Assembly (NCBI GenBank): GCA_903842455.1
Contig: CAIMLX010000094.1
Location: 62,001-126,000, forward strand
DNA length: 64,000 nt
Direction: 5' to 3'
Origin: an uncultured Hyphomicrobiales bacterium
GTDB taxonomy: Bacteria; Pseudomonadota; Alphaproteobacteria; Rhizobiales; Devosiaceae
This document shows, piece by piece, positions 17,198 to 25,300 of this stretch. The notes below the pieces were generated by a model, which saw only the letters and a list, made by a program, of their open reading frames with translations, did no database searches and was not told the origin of the DNA. Position 1 is the stretch's first letter. Each line of letters opens with the position of its first letter. The translations under genes and the position numbers were made by a program.

Positions 17198-18306
17198 CAG
17201 ACGTTTCGGCTTTCGAAATCGATGCGCGGATCGATCCACATGTACATCAGGTCGGAGACGAGGTTGATCACTAGGCCGAGCAGCGAGAAGATGTAAAGCG
17301 TTGCAAACACAACGGAATAGTCGCGGTTGAGCACCGACACGTAGCCCAGCAGGCCAATGCCATCGAGCGAGAAGATGGTCTCGATCAGCAGCGAGCCGCC
17401 GAAGAAGGCGCCGATGAAGGCGGCTGGGAAGCCGGCGATCACCAGCAGCATGGCGTTGCGGAAGACGTGGCCGTAGAGCACGCTTCGCTCGGTGAGGCCC
17501 TTGGCCCGGGCGGTGGTGACGTACTGTTTGCGGATTTCGTCGATGAACGAGTTCTTGACCAGCAGCGTCGAGGTGGCGAAGGCGCCGACGGCCATGGCGA
17601 TGATCGGCAGGGTGATGTGCCAGGCGTAGTCGAGGATCTGCTCGTGCCAAGGCAGGCTGGCCCAGTTCTCCGAGACGATGCCGCGCAGCGGGAAGATGTT
17701 CCAGAAGCTGCCGCCGGCAAACAGCACGATCAGCAGCACGGCGAGCAGGAAGGACGGGATCGAGTAGCCGACCACCAGCACCACCGAGGTCCACACGTCG
17801 AAGCGGCTACCGTCCTTCATCGCCTTGGCGATACCTAGGGGGATGGAGATGAGATAGCTGAGCAAGGTCATCCACAGCCCCAGCGTGATCGAGACCGGCA
17901 GCTTCTCCTTGATCAGGTCGATGACCGAGATGTCGCGGTAGTAGCTCTGGCCGAAATCGAAGCGCAGGTAGTTCCACAGCATGGTGAAGAAGCGCTCGAC
18001 CGGCGGCTTGTCGAAGCCGAACTGCTTCTCGATCCGCTCGAGGATTTCCGGCCTGAGCCCGCGGCTGCCGCGATAGCTGGCGCCCTCGGCGCTGTCGGAG
18101 GACCTGACGACGTTCTGCCCGGCGAAGTCACCCTCGCTGGAGCCGGTGACGGCCTGGGTGGCGGAGACGCTCTGGTTCTGCATCTGGGCGATCATCTGCT
18201 CGACCGGCCCGCCGGGGGCGAACTGCGCGATGACGAAAGTCAGGAGCATGATGCCGAACAGGGTCGGGACCATCAGCAGGATACGTCGGACGATATAAGC
18301 GCCCAA
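17197..18306 (-). CDS. yejB: peptide ABC transporter permease YejB
   Basis: A 369-residue inner-membrane permease of the DppB/YejB type. It begins with the classical MGAYIVRRILLMVPTLFG helix read from a TTG start, supported by a GGAG ribosome site about eight bases upstream. The C-terminal domain has the EAA loop (TTARAKGLTERSVLYGHVFRN). About 100 residues between the first helix and the core form the periplasmic insert seen in YejB. It is the first gene of the transporter operon, 86 bases downstream of the isomerase gene at 18393-19250, so cotranscription from further upstream is possible. Confidence 0.9.
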   Translation of the reverse strand: MGAYIVRRILLMVPTLFGIMLLTFVIAQFAPGGPVEQMIAQMQNQSVSATQAVTGSSEGDFAGQNVVRSSDSAEGASYRGSRGLRPEILERIEKQFGFDKPPVERFFTMLWNYLRFDFGQSYYRDISVIDLIKEKLPVSITLGLWMTLLSYLISIPLGIAKAMKDGSRFDVWTSVVLVVGYSIPSFLLAVLLIVLFAGGSFWNIFPLRGIVSENWASLPWHEQILDYAWHITLPIIAMAVGAFATSTLLVKNSFIDEIRKQYVTTARAKGLTERSVLYGHVFRNAMLLVIAGFPAAFIGAFFGGSLLIETIFSLDGIGLLGYVSVLNRDYSVVFATLYIFSLLGLVINLVSDLMYMWIDPRIDFESRNV

Positions 18307-18392
18307 TGGCGTCTCCGGGAACTGGCAGAAGTTCGTAGCCTAGCAACGGCCTAGTGTGGCCACGAATGTGACGTTTCACCAACAGTTGAATG

Positions 18393-19250
18393 TCAGGGGC
18401 GGTGCACGAAGCTGACCCCGGCCACATCGCCGAAGCCGAAGACGCGGTCGCGGGCGAGGGCGTACTCCTCGGGCTTGAGGTGTTCGAGCAGCAGCGGGAC
18501 GTCCGGCAGGCGGGCGAGTTCGGTGAGGTAGGTGCGGTAGTCGAGGTTGCCGTCGCCGATCTGCACCTCGTCGAGATGCAGCGCGGCGGTCTCATGCAGC
18601 GTGATGTCCTTGGCGTGGCAGGAGACGATCCACGGGCCAAGCTTCTGAAAACACTCGCGGATCAGCCCGCCGGTATCGAAATACGTGCGCGGGGTCATCA
18701 CCAGGTTGACTGGGTCGAGATGCGCCGCGAACTCCGGCCGGTCGACGGCGCGGATCAGTTCGAGATAGCTGTCGGCGCTGTCGGGGACCGTCGCCTGCAT
18801 CATTTCGAGCGCGAACTTGGCGCGCTTCGGCTTCACGGTGTCGATCAGATAGCGGACGGTTTCGACAGCTGCATCAATGGCTTGCGGGCCAAGATTGCGG
18901 GCGTCGAGGCCGTGGCGGGTGCCGTGGGCGAACGAGCCGATGAAGCTAACCGCGCAGCGCGCACCGACCGCGTCGGCAAGCGCGAGGCACTGCGCGGCGT
19001 AGTCGAGTTCGGCCCGGCGCTTGACCGGATCAGGGTCGATCAGGTTGCGCCAGATGCCGACTTCGGCCAGCGTAACATCCTGTTCGGAAAATGCTTTCTC
19101 CCAGGACGCCAGCGTTTGGGCGTCGGCACCGATGAGCGAGGCGGGAACGTAGGCGGCCGAATAGCCGAAGGCGCGGTGGGCGCGGGCGAAAGCGTAAGGA
19201 TCATCGCTGCCGACGGGAAACCCGTGGCCGCCGAGACGGATGGCGGCCAT
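18393..19250 (-). CDS. sugar phosphate isomerase/epimerase (TIM barrel)
   Basis: A 285-residue AP_endonuc_2 TIM-barrel protein of the xylose-isomerase-like epimerase group. Barrel strands and metal-site segments are visible: KFALEMMQAT near residue 140 (glutamate ligand), HLDPVNLVM, SCHAKD near residue 215, and LLEHLKPEEY near the end. The start at 19250 overlaps the stop of the dehydrogenase gene upstream (ATGA), so the two act as a pair, probably in sugar or sugar-acid metabolism. The substrate cannot be read from sequence. Upstream in-frame codons lie inside the dehydrogenase gene and are not part of the protein. Confidence 0.8.
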   Translation of the reverse strand: MAAIRLGGHGFPVGSDDPYAFARAHRAFGYSAAYVPASLIGADAQTLASWEKAFSEQDVTLAEVGIWRNLIDPDPVKRRAELDYAAQCLALADAVGARCAVSFIGSFAHGTRHGLDARNLGPQAIDAAVETVRYLIDTVKPKRAKFALEMMQATVPDSADSYLELIRAVDRPEFAAHLDPVNLVMTPRTYFDTGGLIRECFQKLGPWIVSCHAKDITLHETAALHLDEVQIGDGNLDYRTYLTELARLPDVPLLLEHLKPEEYALARDRVFGFGDVAGVSFVHRP

Positions 19251-20107
19251 CAGACGTGGTTCTTCCAGCTGTATTGCGGGTTGTAGTCGAGCAGGCGACG
19301 CGCCTTGTCGATGCTGAGCAGGGTGCCGTTCTGGGTGAGTTCGCGCTTGTGCGGCACGTTGGGGAACACCTCGGCCATCAGCGATGGGTTCGAGCGCTGC
19401 ATGACGGTATCGGCATTGGCGATGATGAAGGCCTCGAAGCCCTTGAACTCGGCCTCGATACCGCGCCGCACCGCCTGCGCCCCGTCGCGCGCGTCGATAT
19501 AGCCCCAGAGGTTCCACTTGCGCTTCGAGCTATCGGCATCGAATGAGGGGAAGGCCTTGTAGTCCTCGATATCCATGACGTTGGAGAAGCGCAGGCCGAC
19601 GATCTTGAGGTCGGGATCCCAGCGGCAGAACTGCGCGGCAATGGTTTCATCGACCAGCTTGCCTAGCGAATAGGCGGTCTCAGGGCGCGGATAGTATTCC
19701 TCGTCGACGGGCGCGTAGGGCGGCGGATTGTCGAAGGGCAGGCCCAGCACCGTCTCGCTGGAGGCGAAGACGACGTGCTTCACCCCGGCGATGCGGCACG
19801 CCTCGAACACATTGTAACTGCTGTTAACATTGTTCGCGAAGGTCTTCGCGTTCGGCTGCAGGCCCGGCGCCGGGATGGCGGCGAGATGGACCACGGCGTC
19901 GAACGGGCCTTTGCGCTCATCGACCGAGCCGGTGACCAGCTGGACGACCTGGCCGAAATCGGTGAGGTCGGCGCGCACGAACGGGCAGATCGCCTCGCGC
20001 GGCGGCGCCTGGTCGACGTTGAGGACGTCGTAGCCGTTGGTGACCAGATCCTTGAGCACGGCGCGGCCGAGCTTGCCGCTGCCACCGGTGACCAGAACTT
20101 TCGCCAT
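19250..20107 (-). CDS. NAD-dependent epimerase/dehydratase (extended SDR)
   Basis: A 285-residue Rossmann-fold extended short-chain dehydrogenase. TGGSGKLG at residue 7 binds NAD(P), DAVVHLAAIPAP is the second nucleotide-site strand, and YSLGK near residue 145 supplies the catalytic tyrosine and lysine. It is coupled by a four-base overlap to the isomerase downstream. Such pairs occur in uronate or sugar-acid pathways and next to transporters, so it may process a sugar imported elsewhere. Uronate dehydrogenase is one family possibility. Confidence 0.82.
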   Translation of the reverse strand: MAKVLVTGGSGKLGRAVLKDLVTNGYDVLNVDQAPPREAICPFVRADLTDFGQVVQLVTGSVDERKGPFDAVVHLAAIPAPGLQPNAKTFANNVNSSYNVFEACRIAGVKHVVFASSETVLGLPFDNPPPYAPVDEEYYPRPETAYSLGKLVDETIAAQFCRWDPDLKIVGLRFSNVMDIEDYKAFPSFDADSSKRKWNLWGYIDARDGAQAVRRGIEAEFKGFEAFIIANADTVMQRSNPSLMAEVFPNVPHKRELTQNGTLLSIDKARRLLDYNPQYSWKNHV

Positions 20108-20359
20108 TGCCTCACTCCTCCGCTTTTCGGTGACCCTAGCACGCCAAGAGCCAAGGTAAATCAGCCTGTTGGGTGGGGGATAAGTCGGCCCGCCGGATAA
20201 GTTCCCGCCTTGAATGACAAATGAATAGCGACGTCACGGCCGGTTCAACGGCTCGGTCGCAATCTCTTTTCAAGCGTCACAGAGGGTCGATCGACCCCTG
20301 ACATCCCAGGAGACTATTCGGCGGCCCAGACACCCGCCGCAACCCATCAGGAGAACGAA

Positions 20360-20776
20360 ATGCACAAGCTGTTTCTCGCCTTCGCGGCCGTAGCGACCAT
20401 GACTTCGGTTTCCGCCTTCTCTGTTGTGCCCGCAGCGGCGCAGTCCACCAACTGCCTGACCCATGTCTGCAAAGACACGCCCAAGGGCGGATCGACCATC
20501 AGCTGCGACAGCCAGCTGGGGCACCTGCGTCAGGTCATGAAGCCCGAAGTCGCGGGCATCGACGACAACTATCGCGTCTGGGTCACCGAACTCTGCCCGT
20601 CTTTCGGCATGCTGCGTTCGGAGGGCAACGCCGCCTATCTCCGCACCACGATTGCCGACAACGACGTGCTGGTGGAGATGCTTGGCCGCAAGGACTACCG
20701 GCCCGAAGACGTGTTCGCCGTACAGATGATGGGCGACGACACGATCAACCTCTACGTCCACCGTTTCGAACGCTGA
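20360..20776 (+). CDS. small exported cysteine-containing protein, unknown
   Basis: A 138-residue protein I do not recognise. A clear signal peptide ends near AAAQ-S (residue 28). The mature part has cysteines in a short N-terminal cluster (TNCLTHVCKD, ISCDSQ) and one in TELCPSF, suggesting disulfides in the periplasm. AGGAG lies ten bases before the ATG. The gene stands alone with a strong terminator (20807-20834) just downstream. An unrelated small exported SH3 protein gene follows. Confidence 0.7.
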   Translation: MHKLFLAFAAVATMTSVSAFSVVPAAAQSTNCLTHVCKDTPKGGSTISCDSQLGHLRQVMKPEVAGIDDNYRVWVTELCPSFGMLRSEGNAAYLRTTIADNDVLVEMLGRKDYRPEDVFAVQMMGDDTINLYVHRFER

Positions 20777-20806
20777 GGCGTTCGGGCACACACGAAGATT
20801 GTGGCA

Positions 20807-20834
20807 GGGCGGATGCTTCGGCATCTGCCCTTTT
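20807..20834 (+). terminator. rho-independent terminator
   Basis: A perfect-to-G:U 10-bp stem GGGCGGATGC / GCATCTGCCC closed by the stable TTCG tetraloop and followed by TTTT. It lies 31 bases after the stop of the exported-protein gene. Confidence 0.85.
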
Positions 20835-21000
20835 GCCTTTTCGGGGCCACGGAGATGAACACGACCTGACCGTTTCGAATGAACGGCGCCTGTCGGAGGA
20901 ATGAACACTTTCTGAATGCGGGTCTCAGGGTCGGTTCAAGGCGAGGGGGGCATAACCAGGACAACAGATCGAACACCCGTCCCCAGAAAGGATGCCCCAA

Positions 21001-21342
21001 ATGAACCGCCACCAGGAAAAGCTGCTGATTGCCACCCTCGCTGGTCTGGTCATCGCAGGAGCCGCCAGCTTCGCCATCCAGCCCGCGCTCGCCGCCGGCT
21101 ACCAGGTCGACAGCCCTGCCCAGATCACCGGCGTCAAGAAGTGGGACACCCTCAACGTCCGCCTCTGGCCTGCCTCGTACTCGCAGAAGGTCGGCGAGTT
21201 CGAACCCAAGAGCTCGGTCTGGGTCGAGCGTTGCATCGTCAGCCCGCAGGGTGGTTCGGACTGGTGCCTCGTTCAGCAGCACTACGTTGAGGGCTGGGTG
21301 AATGCCAGCTTCCTCGAGTTCGCCTACGACTGGGACATCTGA
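21001..21342 (+). CDS. exported SH3-domain protein
   Basis: A 113-residue protein with a signal peptide ending near ALA-AGYQ, followed by a single bacterial SH3-like domain: LNVRLWPASYSQKVGEF, a cysteine pair (ERCIVS and DWCLVQ) and the closing EGWVNASFLEF. Such domains often bind peptidoglycan peptides in the periplasm. I chose ATG 21001 because GAAAGG at 20986-20991 is well spaced for it and too close for the ATG at 20992. The gene is monocistronic, with a hairpin and T-run after it. Confidence 0.75.
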   Translation: MNRHQEKLLIATLAGLVIAGAASFAIQPALAAGYQVDSPAQITGVKKWDTLNVRLWPASYSQKVGEFEPKSSVWVERCIVSPQGGSDWCLVQQHYVEGWVNASFLEFAYDWDI

Positions 21343-21422
21343 TTTTTTCTCTCCGGGTCCGGTGGCATGCAAGCGCCGGATCTCCTCCCGACTGCCGACT
21401 GACCTCCAACACGTTGACTTAC

Positions 21423-21462
21423 GGGCTCGCGAGCGTTCCAAGGAACCTCAGGGCCCTTTTTT
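21423..21462 (+). terminator. probable terminator after SH3 gene
   Basis: Outer arms GGGC and GCCC enclose an inner stem GAGCGTTCC / GGAACCTC; six T residues follow at 21457-21462. It ends just before the asparaginase start, so it may also sit in that gene's leader. Confidence 0.55.
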
Positions 21463-21479
21463 CTTGTCGGAACAGTTTC

Positions 21480-22490
21480 ATGGACGCCAATCCCATCCTC
21501 GTCGAGCAGACCCGCGGCGAGTACGTCGAGAACCGGTACCGCGGCGCCTTCGTCATCGCCGACGCAGAGGGCAACGTGATCGCGGCGGGCGGGGACATTG
21601 CGCGACCAGTGTTTCCGCGCTCGGCCATCAAGTCGATGCAGGCGCTGGCGATGGTCAGCTCGGGGGCGCTTGACCGGTTTGCCCTCAGCGACGAGCAACT
21701 GGCTCTGGCCTGTGCCAGCCACCATGGCGAACAGGTGCATGTGACCAAGGTGGCCGGGTTCCTGACCCATCTGGGACTGTCGAGCCAGGACCTCGAATGC
21801 GGCACGCATCCGCCCACCAACGGCAAGGCGCGCGAGACCCTGCGGGCGGCCGGCATGCAGCCGACGGCGCTGCACAACAACTGTTCGGGCAAGCACTCGG
21901 GCATGCTGAGCGTGGCGCAGGCGCTGGGCGTGGACCCCGCTGGCTATGTCGAGCGCGAGCACCCGGTGCAGGTGGCGGTGCGCGCCGCCATCGAGGCGGT
22001 GATCGGCACGCCGCTGAGCGTCGACCTCTGCGGCCGCGACGGCTGTTCGATCCCCACATGGGCGGCGCCGCTCAAGAGTTTTGCGCAGGGTTTTGCGAAG
22101 ATGGCGACGGGGCAGGGGTTGTCGCCCGAACTCCGCACGGCAGCCCGGCGGATCTTCGACGCGGCGACCGCCAACCCGCTGCTGGTGGCCGGAACCGGCC
22201 ATTTCGATACCCTGGTGATGGAGGCGTTCCGCGGCCGGGTGATGCAGAAGGGTGGCGCCGAGGGCGTGCAGTGCGGCGCCATCCGCGACAAGGGCTGGGG
22301 CTATGCGGTGAAGTGCGATGACGGCAACATGCAGGCAAGCGTGGTGATGATCGCCAACCTGCTGCTGCGATTCGCTTCGCCGGACGAGGCGCAGGCCGAC
22401 CTGCTCGGGACTTTCGCCCGCCAGGTGGTGGAGAACGTACGCGGCTTCGAGGTCGGCGAGATGCGGGCCACGGGGGAAATTGCGGCCTGA
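21480..22490 (+). CDS. asparaginase (rhizobial/thermolabile type)
   Basis: A 336-residue asparaginase of the class first described in Rhizobium etli, unrelated to the E. coli enzymes. It hydrolyses asparagine to aspartate and ammonia in the cytoplasm. Family motifs are visible: PRSAIKSMQALAMV near residue 43 (Ser and Lys of the Ser-x-x-Lys site), CASHHGE near residue 79, NNCSGKHSGML near residue 131 and RDGCSIPTWA. I chose ATG 21480; longer readings cover the terminator region. The ribosome site is weak. No obvious operon partner. Confidence 0.88.
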   Translation: MDANPILVEQTRGEYVENRYRGAFVIADAEGNVIAAGGDIARPVFPRSAIKSMQALAMVSSGALDRFALSDEQLALACASHHGEQVHVTKVAGFLTHLGLSSQDLECGTHPPTNGKARETLRAAGMQPTALHNNCSGKHSGMLSVAQALGVDPAGYVEREHPVQVAVRAAIEAVIGTPLSVDLCGRDGCSIPTWAAPLKSFAQGFAKMATGQGLSPELRTAARRIFDAATANPLLVAGTGHFDTLVMEAFRGRVMQKGGAEGVQCGAIRDKGWGYAVKCDDGNMQASVVMIANLLLRFASPDEAQADLLGTFARQVVENVRGFEVGEMRATGEIAA

Positions 22491-22563
22491 ACCCAAGGGG
22501 TTGGGTGGGGGCGGCGTCGAATTGGGCGGGGCGCCTCGGGGCGTCGGTTTGGGAGAGCATATC

Positions 22564-23343
22564 TTGCGTCTTGCGATAGTGGCGATGGTGCTGGCGGCGA
22601 TCGTGGGTCCGGCCGCGGCGGGGCAGGCCTATACCGCGCCGGCCGTGCGCCTGGCTGAGGCGCTGGAGCCGCCGGCGGACCTGCGTGCCGACGCCATCGC
22701 GCTGCTGAAGGCGGTGCGGGCCGGTGACCTCGATGCGGTGGGCGGCTTCATCGCGCCAAAGGTGACGATCGTTTCGGCTGCCATCGACATGTCGCTGCCG
22801 CGGCATACCGAAGTGGTCGACGTCTCGCGGGGCGGGCGGGCGGCCGTGGCCGGACTTGGCCCGCATACCGGCGGTGACTGGGACCTGCCGCCCGACGTCG
22901 ATGTCACCAGCTTTCTCGCCGACATGGAACTAGACTATATCGAGGGCGCGCTCACCGACGGCCAGCCCTGGGGGCTCGATCCGAAGCTGCCCGGCACGAT
23001 CTGTACCTATGGGTACCACGAGTTCGACCCGGGCGAGGTCAAGCAGGCGGCGGCGAAGCTGGGTGTCGACGGCACGAGCTTCGTGATGGTCGACGAGGGC
23101 GAACCGGTGCTCGACAAGCCGAATGGCCGGACGCTGGCGACGCTCTCCGCCGGGCGCCTCTACGCCCTCGACTACGACACCGACGCGCCGACGGACTGGA
23201 TCGCCCTGCACCTGCCGGAGGGCGGCACAGGCTTCATCGCGGTGGGCGAGAACGGGCTGCAAAAACCCTATGCGGCGGGCATCTGCTTCAAGAAGTCCGG
23301 TGGCAGCTGGAAGATTGTGGGGCAGGCGAGCACGGGGTTGTAG
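22564..23343 (+). CDS. exported hypothetical protein
   Basis: A 259-residue protein without a family I recognise. I chose TTG 22564 because GGGAGAG stands about eight bases upstream and the reading then starts with a signal peptide (MRLAIVAMVLAAIV, cleavage near GPAAAG-Q). The mature protein has an N-terminal helical stretch (LRADAIALLKAVRAGDLDAV) and a C-terminal half with TICTYGYHEF and GICFKKSGGSWKIVGQAS, which looks like an SH3-like or DUF-type fold with one cysteine each. It starts 73 bases after asparaginase and may be cotranscribed. Confidence 0.6.
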   Translation: MRLAIVAMVLAAIVGPAAAGQAYTAPAVRLAEALEPPADLRADAIALLKAVRAGDLDAVGGFIAPKVTIVSAAIDMSLPRHTEVVDVSRGGRAAVAGLGPHTGGDWDLPPDVDVTSFLADMELDYIEGALTDGQPWGLDPKLPGTICTYGYHEFDPGEVKQAAAKLGVDGTSFVMVDEGEPVLDKPNGRTLATLSAGRLYALDYDTDAPTDWIALHLPEGGTGFIAVGENGLQKPYAAGICFKKSGGSWKIVGQASTGL

Positions 23344-23538
23344 TCAGAGGTGCAGGTCGCTGCCGGCGTCCTTGAGGATGCCGTTCGCCGTATGACGCTT
23401 CACGAGGTTGCGCGGGACGATCAGCAGCCGGCCAGCGGAGTTGATCCAGCGCTCGTGCGAGCCCTTGGAGTTTCGCTGGTACGCGAAGCCGAGTCGGCGG
23501 AGTTCCTTGACGACCAGCTTGTAGTAGCCGTCGACCAA
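23344..23538 (-). CDS. hicA: HicA-like toxin
   Basis: A 64-residue HicA-type double-stranded-RNA-binding-fold mRNA interferase candidate. It reads VDGYYKLVVKELRRLGF, then SKGSHERW with the catalytic histidine in the usual GSH context, and ends with RHTANGILKDAG. The TTG start lies one base after the stop of the upstream antitoxin-like gene (TGA-A-TTG), so translation is coupled. The antitoxin-first order is less usual for hicAB but fits DUF1902-type pairs. Upstream in-frame codons belong to the partner gene. Confidence 0.75.
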   Translation of the reverse strand: MVDGYYKLVVKELRRLGFAYQRNSKGSHERWINSAGRLLIVPRNLVKRHTANGILKDAGSDLHL

Positions 23539-23539
23539 T

Positions 23540-23788
23540 TCAGCTCGCCTTGGCCAACTGCTTTTCGATGATGATCGCCGGAACAAGGTCGCGCAGCGGC
23601 GTGGTCGCGAGGTCGGCTTCAGTCAGGTGGTTGGCGACGATCAGGTCGGGCGCGACATCCATCAACGCCTCCTCGAACGCCTCGAAGGTCGGTGCTTCCA
23701 GGTGGAGCCCGATGATGTTGCTGTCCGAGTAGAAGAGGCTTTCCGCTGGGTCCCAGACAGCGCGGACATAGAAGCTGCGGTTTGTCAT
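23540..23788 (-). CDS. HicB-like antitoxin (DUF1902)
   Basis: An 82-residue DUF1902/HicB-like protein. It has the RNase-H-like partial fold opening SFYVRAVWDPAESLFYSDSNIIGLHLEA and the PDLIVANHL segment. It lacks an obvious DNA-binding domain. It is the upstream partner of the HicA-like gene and should neutralise it. A promoter would lie in the 68-base gap before the convergently placed beta-helix gene, but I cannot define one. Confidence 0.72.
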   Translation of the reverse strand: MTNRSFYVRAVWDPAESLFYSDSNIIGLHLEAPTFEAFEEALMDVAPDLIVANHLTEADLATTPLRDLVPAIIIEKQLAKAS

Positions 23789-23856
23789 GGTGGCTGCCTT
23801 GTGCGCGATCGGCCCTTATTCAAGCCACAGGCGCCCATCGAAGTCACGAAGTTTGC

Positions 23857-25170
23857 TCACGCCCCCGCCCGGTTGCCGCTGATGCTGACGTGGGGGTATC
23901 TCGCCGCGTCGCGGGCGAGGTCGGTGCTGACGACCTGTTCCCATTCCATGCCGACGATGGCGTGATCGAGGGCGGTGATGATGTTGCCGGCGATCGCCAC
24001 AGGCCCAGCCTCATCGACGACCGAGACGCCGATGCCGGTGTTGACGGCGGAGAGCACGTTGTCGGCGATGACGACGTTGCGCAGAAACCGGCCGTTGCCG
24101 GCGCGGATGCCGGTGCCGACGACCGAATAGACGGTATTGCCGGTAACGGTGGTTTCGGCTTCGGCATAGATGCCGATGGGCCTGGTATCCGGGTTGACCG
24201 CCGAGGCGGCGCGGATGTTGCGCACGATGTTGCCGGTGACGGTGGCGACCTGACCGGACTGGTCCATGTTGGTGACCGAGATGCCGAGCGCCGCGCCATC
24301 GACGATGTTGTCGGCGATGATCGAGCCGGTGAAGGCGAACTCCGAAAAGATCGCCACTTCGCCCGAGTTGCGGCAAAGGTTTCCAGAGACGACGACATTG
24401 TTGGTGGCGTTGAGGCGGATGGCGGTGAAGGCGCAATCGGCGATGCGGTTGTTGGCGATCAGCACATCGTCGCAGCGGAAGACGTTGATGCCGTTGCCGT
24501 TCTGGCCGTTGCCGCCATTGCTGGCGCCGACCCCGGAGATCGAGTTGCCGATGATGGTGGACGAGCCGCGGCGGCTGGCATTGCCCCAGATCAGGATACC
24601 GCCATTGCCGCAGCCGGCGATGCGGTTGCCGGAAATGGTGAGCCCGCGACTGTCGAGCGAAAAGATCGCGGCGAGGCCGTTGCCGAGAAAGTCGCAGCCG
24701 TCGATGCGCGCTGCCGCATCGTGGATGGCGATGCCGCTGGCCTTGCCGCCGGTGAAGGCGCAATCGGTAAGGGTGACGTGATCGCTGGCCTCGATCTCGA
24801 GCAACCCGGCCTCGGCGCCCTCCGGGCCGCCATTGCCATGGCCGAAGGTGATGCCCTCGAAACGCACATGCGCGCTGCCGGCGATGCGGGCGACCGGCGC
24901 CGCACCGGTGGCGGCGAGGGTGGTAGTGCCGGGAATGCCGGTGACAAGGAGGTTGGAGGGTACCTGCAGGTTCTGCGCGTAGTAGGTGCCGGGCGGGAGG
25001 AACAGCGGCCGGCCCTCGGCGGCGGCGCGGAACAAGGCGTCCTGCAGGGCTCCGGATTGATCGTCCGGGGTCCCCGGGTTGAGTTCGGGGACGATCGCTT
25101 GCGCGCGCGCCGGTGAGGCGAAGGCGAGGGCGGCAAGACCGGCGAGGAGGTGACGGCGGTTGGGTCGCAT
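23857..25170 (-). CDS. Tat-exported right-handed beta-helix repeat protein
   Basis: A 437-residue protein with a twin-arginine signal (MRPNRRHLLAGLAALAFASP, cleavage near ARA-Q). The rest is a parallel beta-helix made of repeated rungs such as NNVVVSGNLCRNSG, TTVTGNTVYSV and GPVAIAGNIITAL. It matches the TIGR03808 type of Tat-translocated repeat proteins found in Rhizobiales, function unknown; the fold suggests polysaccharide binding or lysis in the periplasm. ATG 25170 is the only start giving the Tat motif. It diverges from the DUF853 gene. Confidence 0.82.
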   Translation of the reverse strand: MRPNRRHLLAGLAALAFASPARAQAIVPELNPGTPDDQSGALQDALFRAAAEGRPLFLPPGTYYAQNLQVPSNLLVTGIPGTTTLAATGAAPVARIAGSAHVRFEGITFGHGNGGPEGAEAGLLEIEASDHVTLTDCAFTGGKASGIAIHDAAARIDGCDFLGNGLAAIFSLDSRGLTISGNRIAGCGNGGILIWGNASRRGSSTIIGNSISGVGASNGGNGQNGNGINVFRCDDVLIANNRIADCAFTAIRLNATNNVVVSGNLCRNSGEVAIFSEFAFTGSIIADNIVDGAALGISVTNMDQSGQVATVTGNIVRNIRAASAVNPDTRPIGIYAEAETTVTGNTVYSVVGTGIRAGNGRFLRNVVIADNVLSAVNTGIGVSVVDEAGPVAIAGNIITALDHAIVGMEWEQVVSTDLARDAARYPHVSISGNRAGA

Positions 25171-25300
25171 GCGGCTCAGAATAGCCGCAGGACGGTTAAT
25201 GCCGGCTGACTCGCGCGGCGACCGGCGGGAGTGGCTTGGTTGTCGGGCTCGCGCTGCCCGGCTATAGCATGGGCCCCGATTTCGAATCCCGGTGCGGCCG

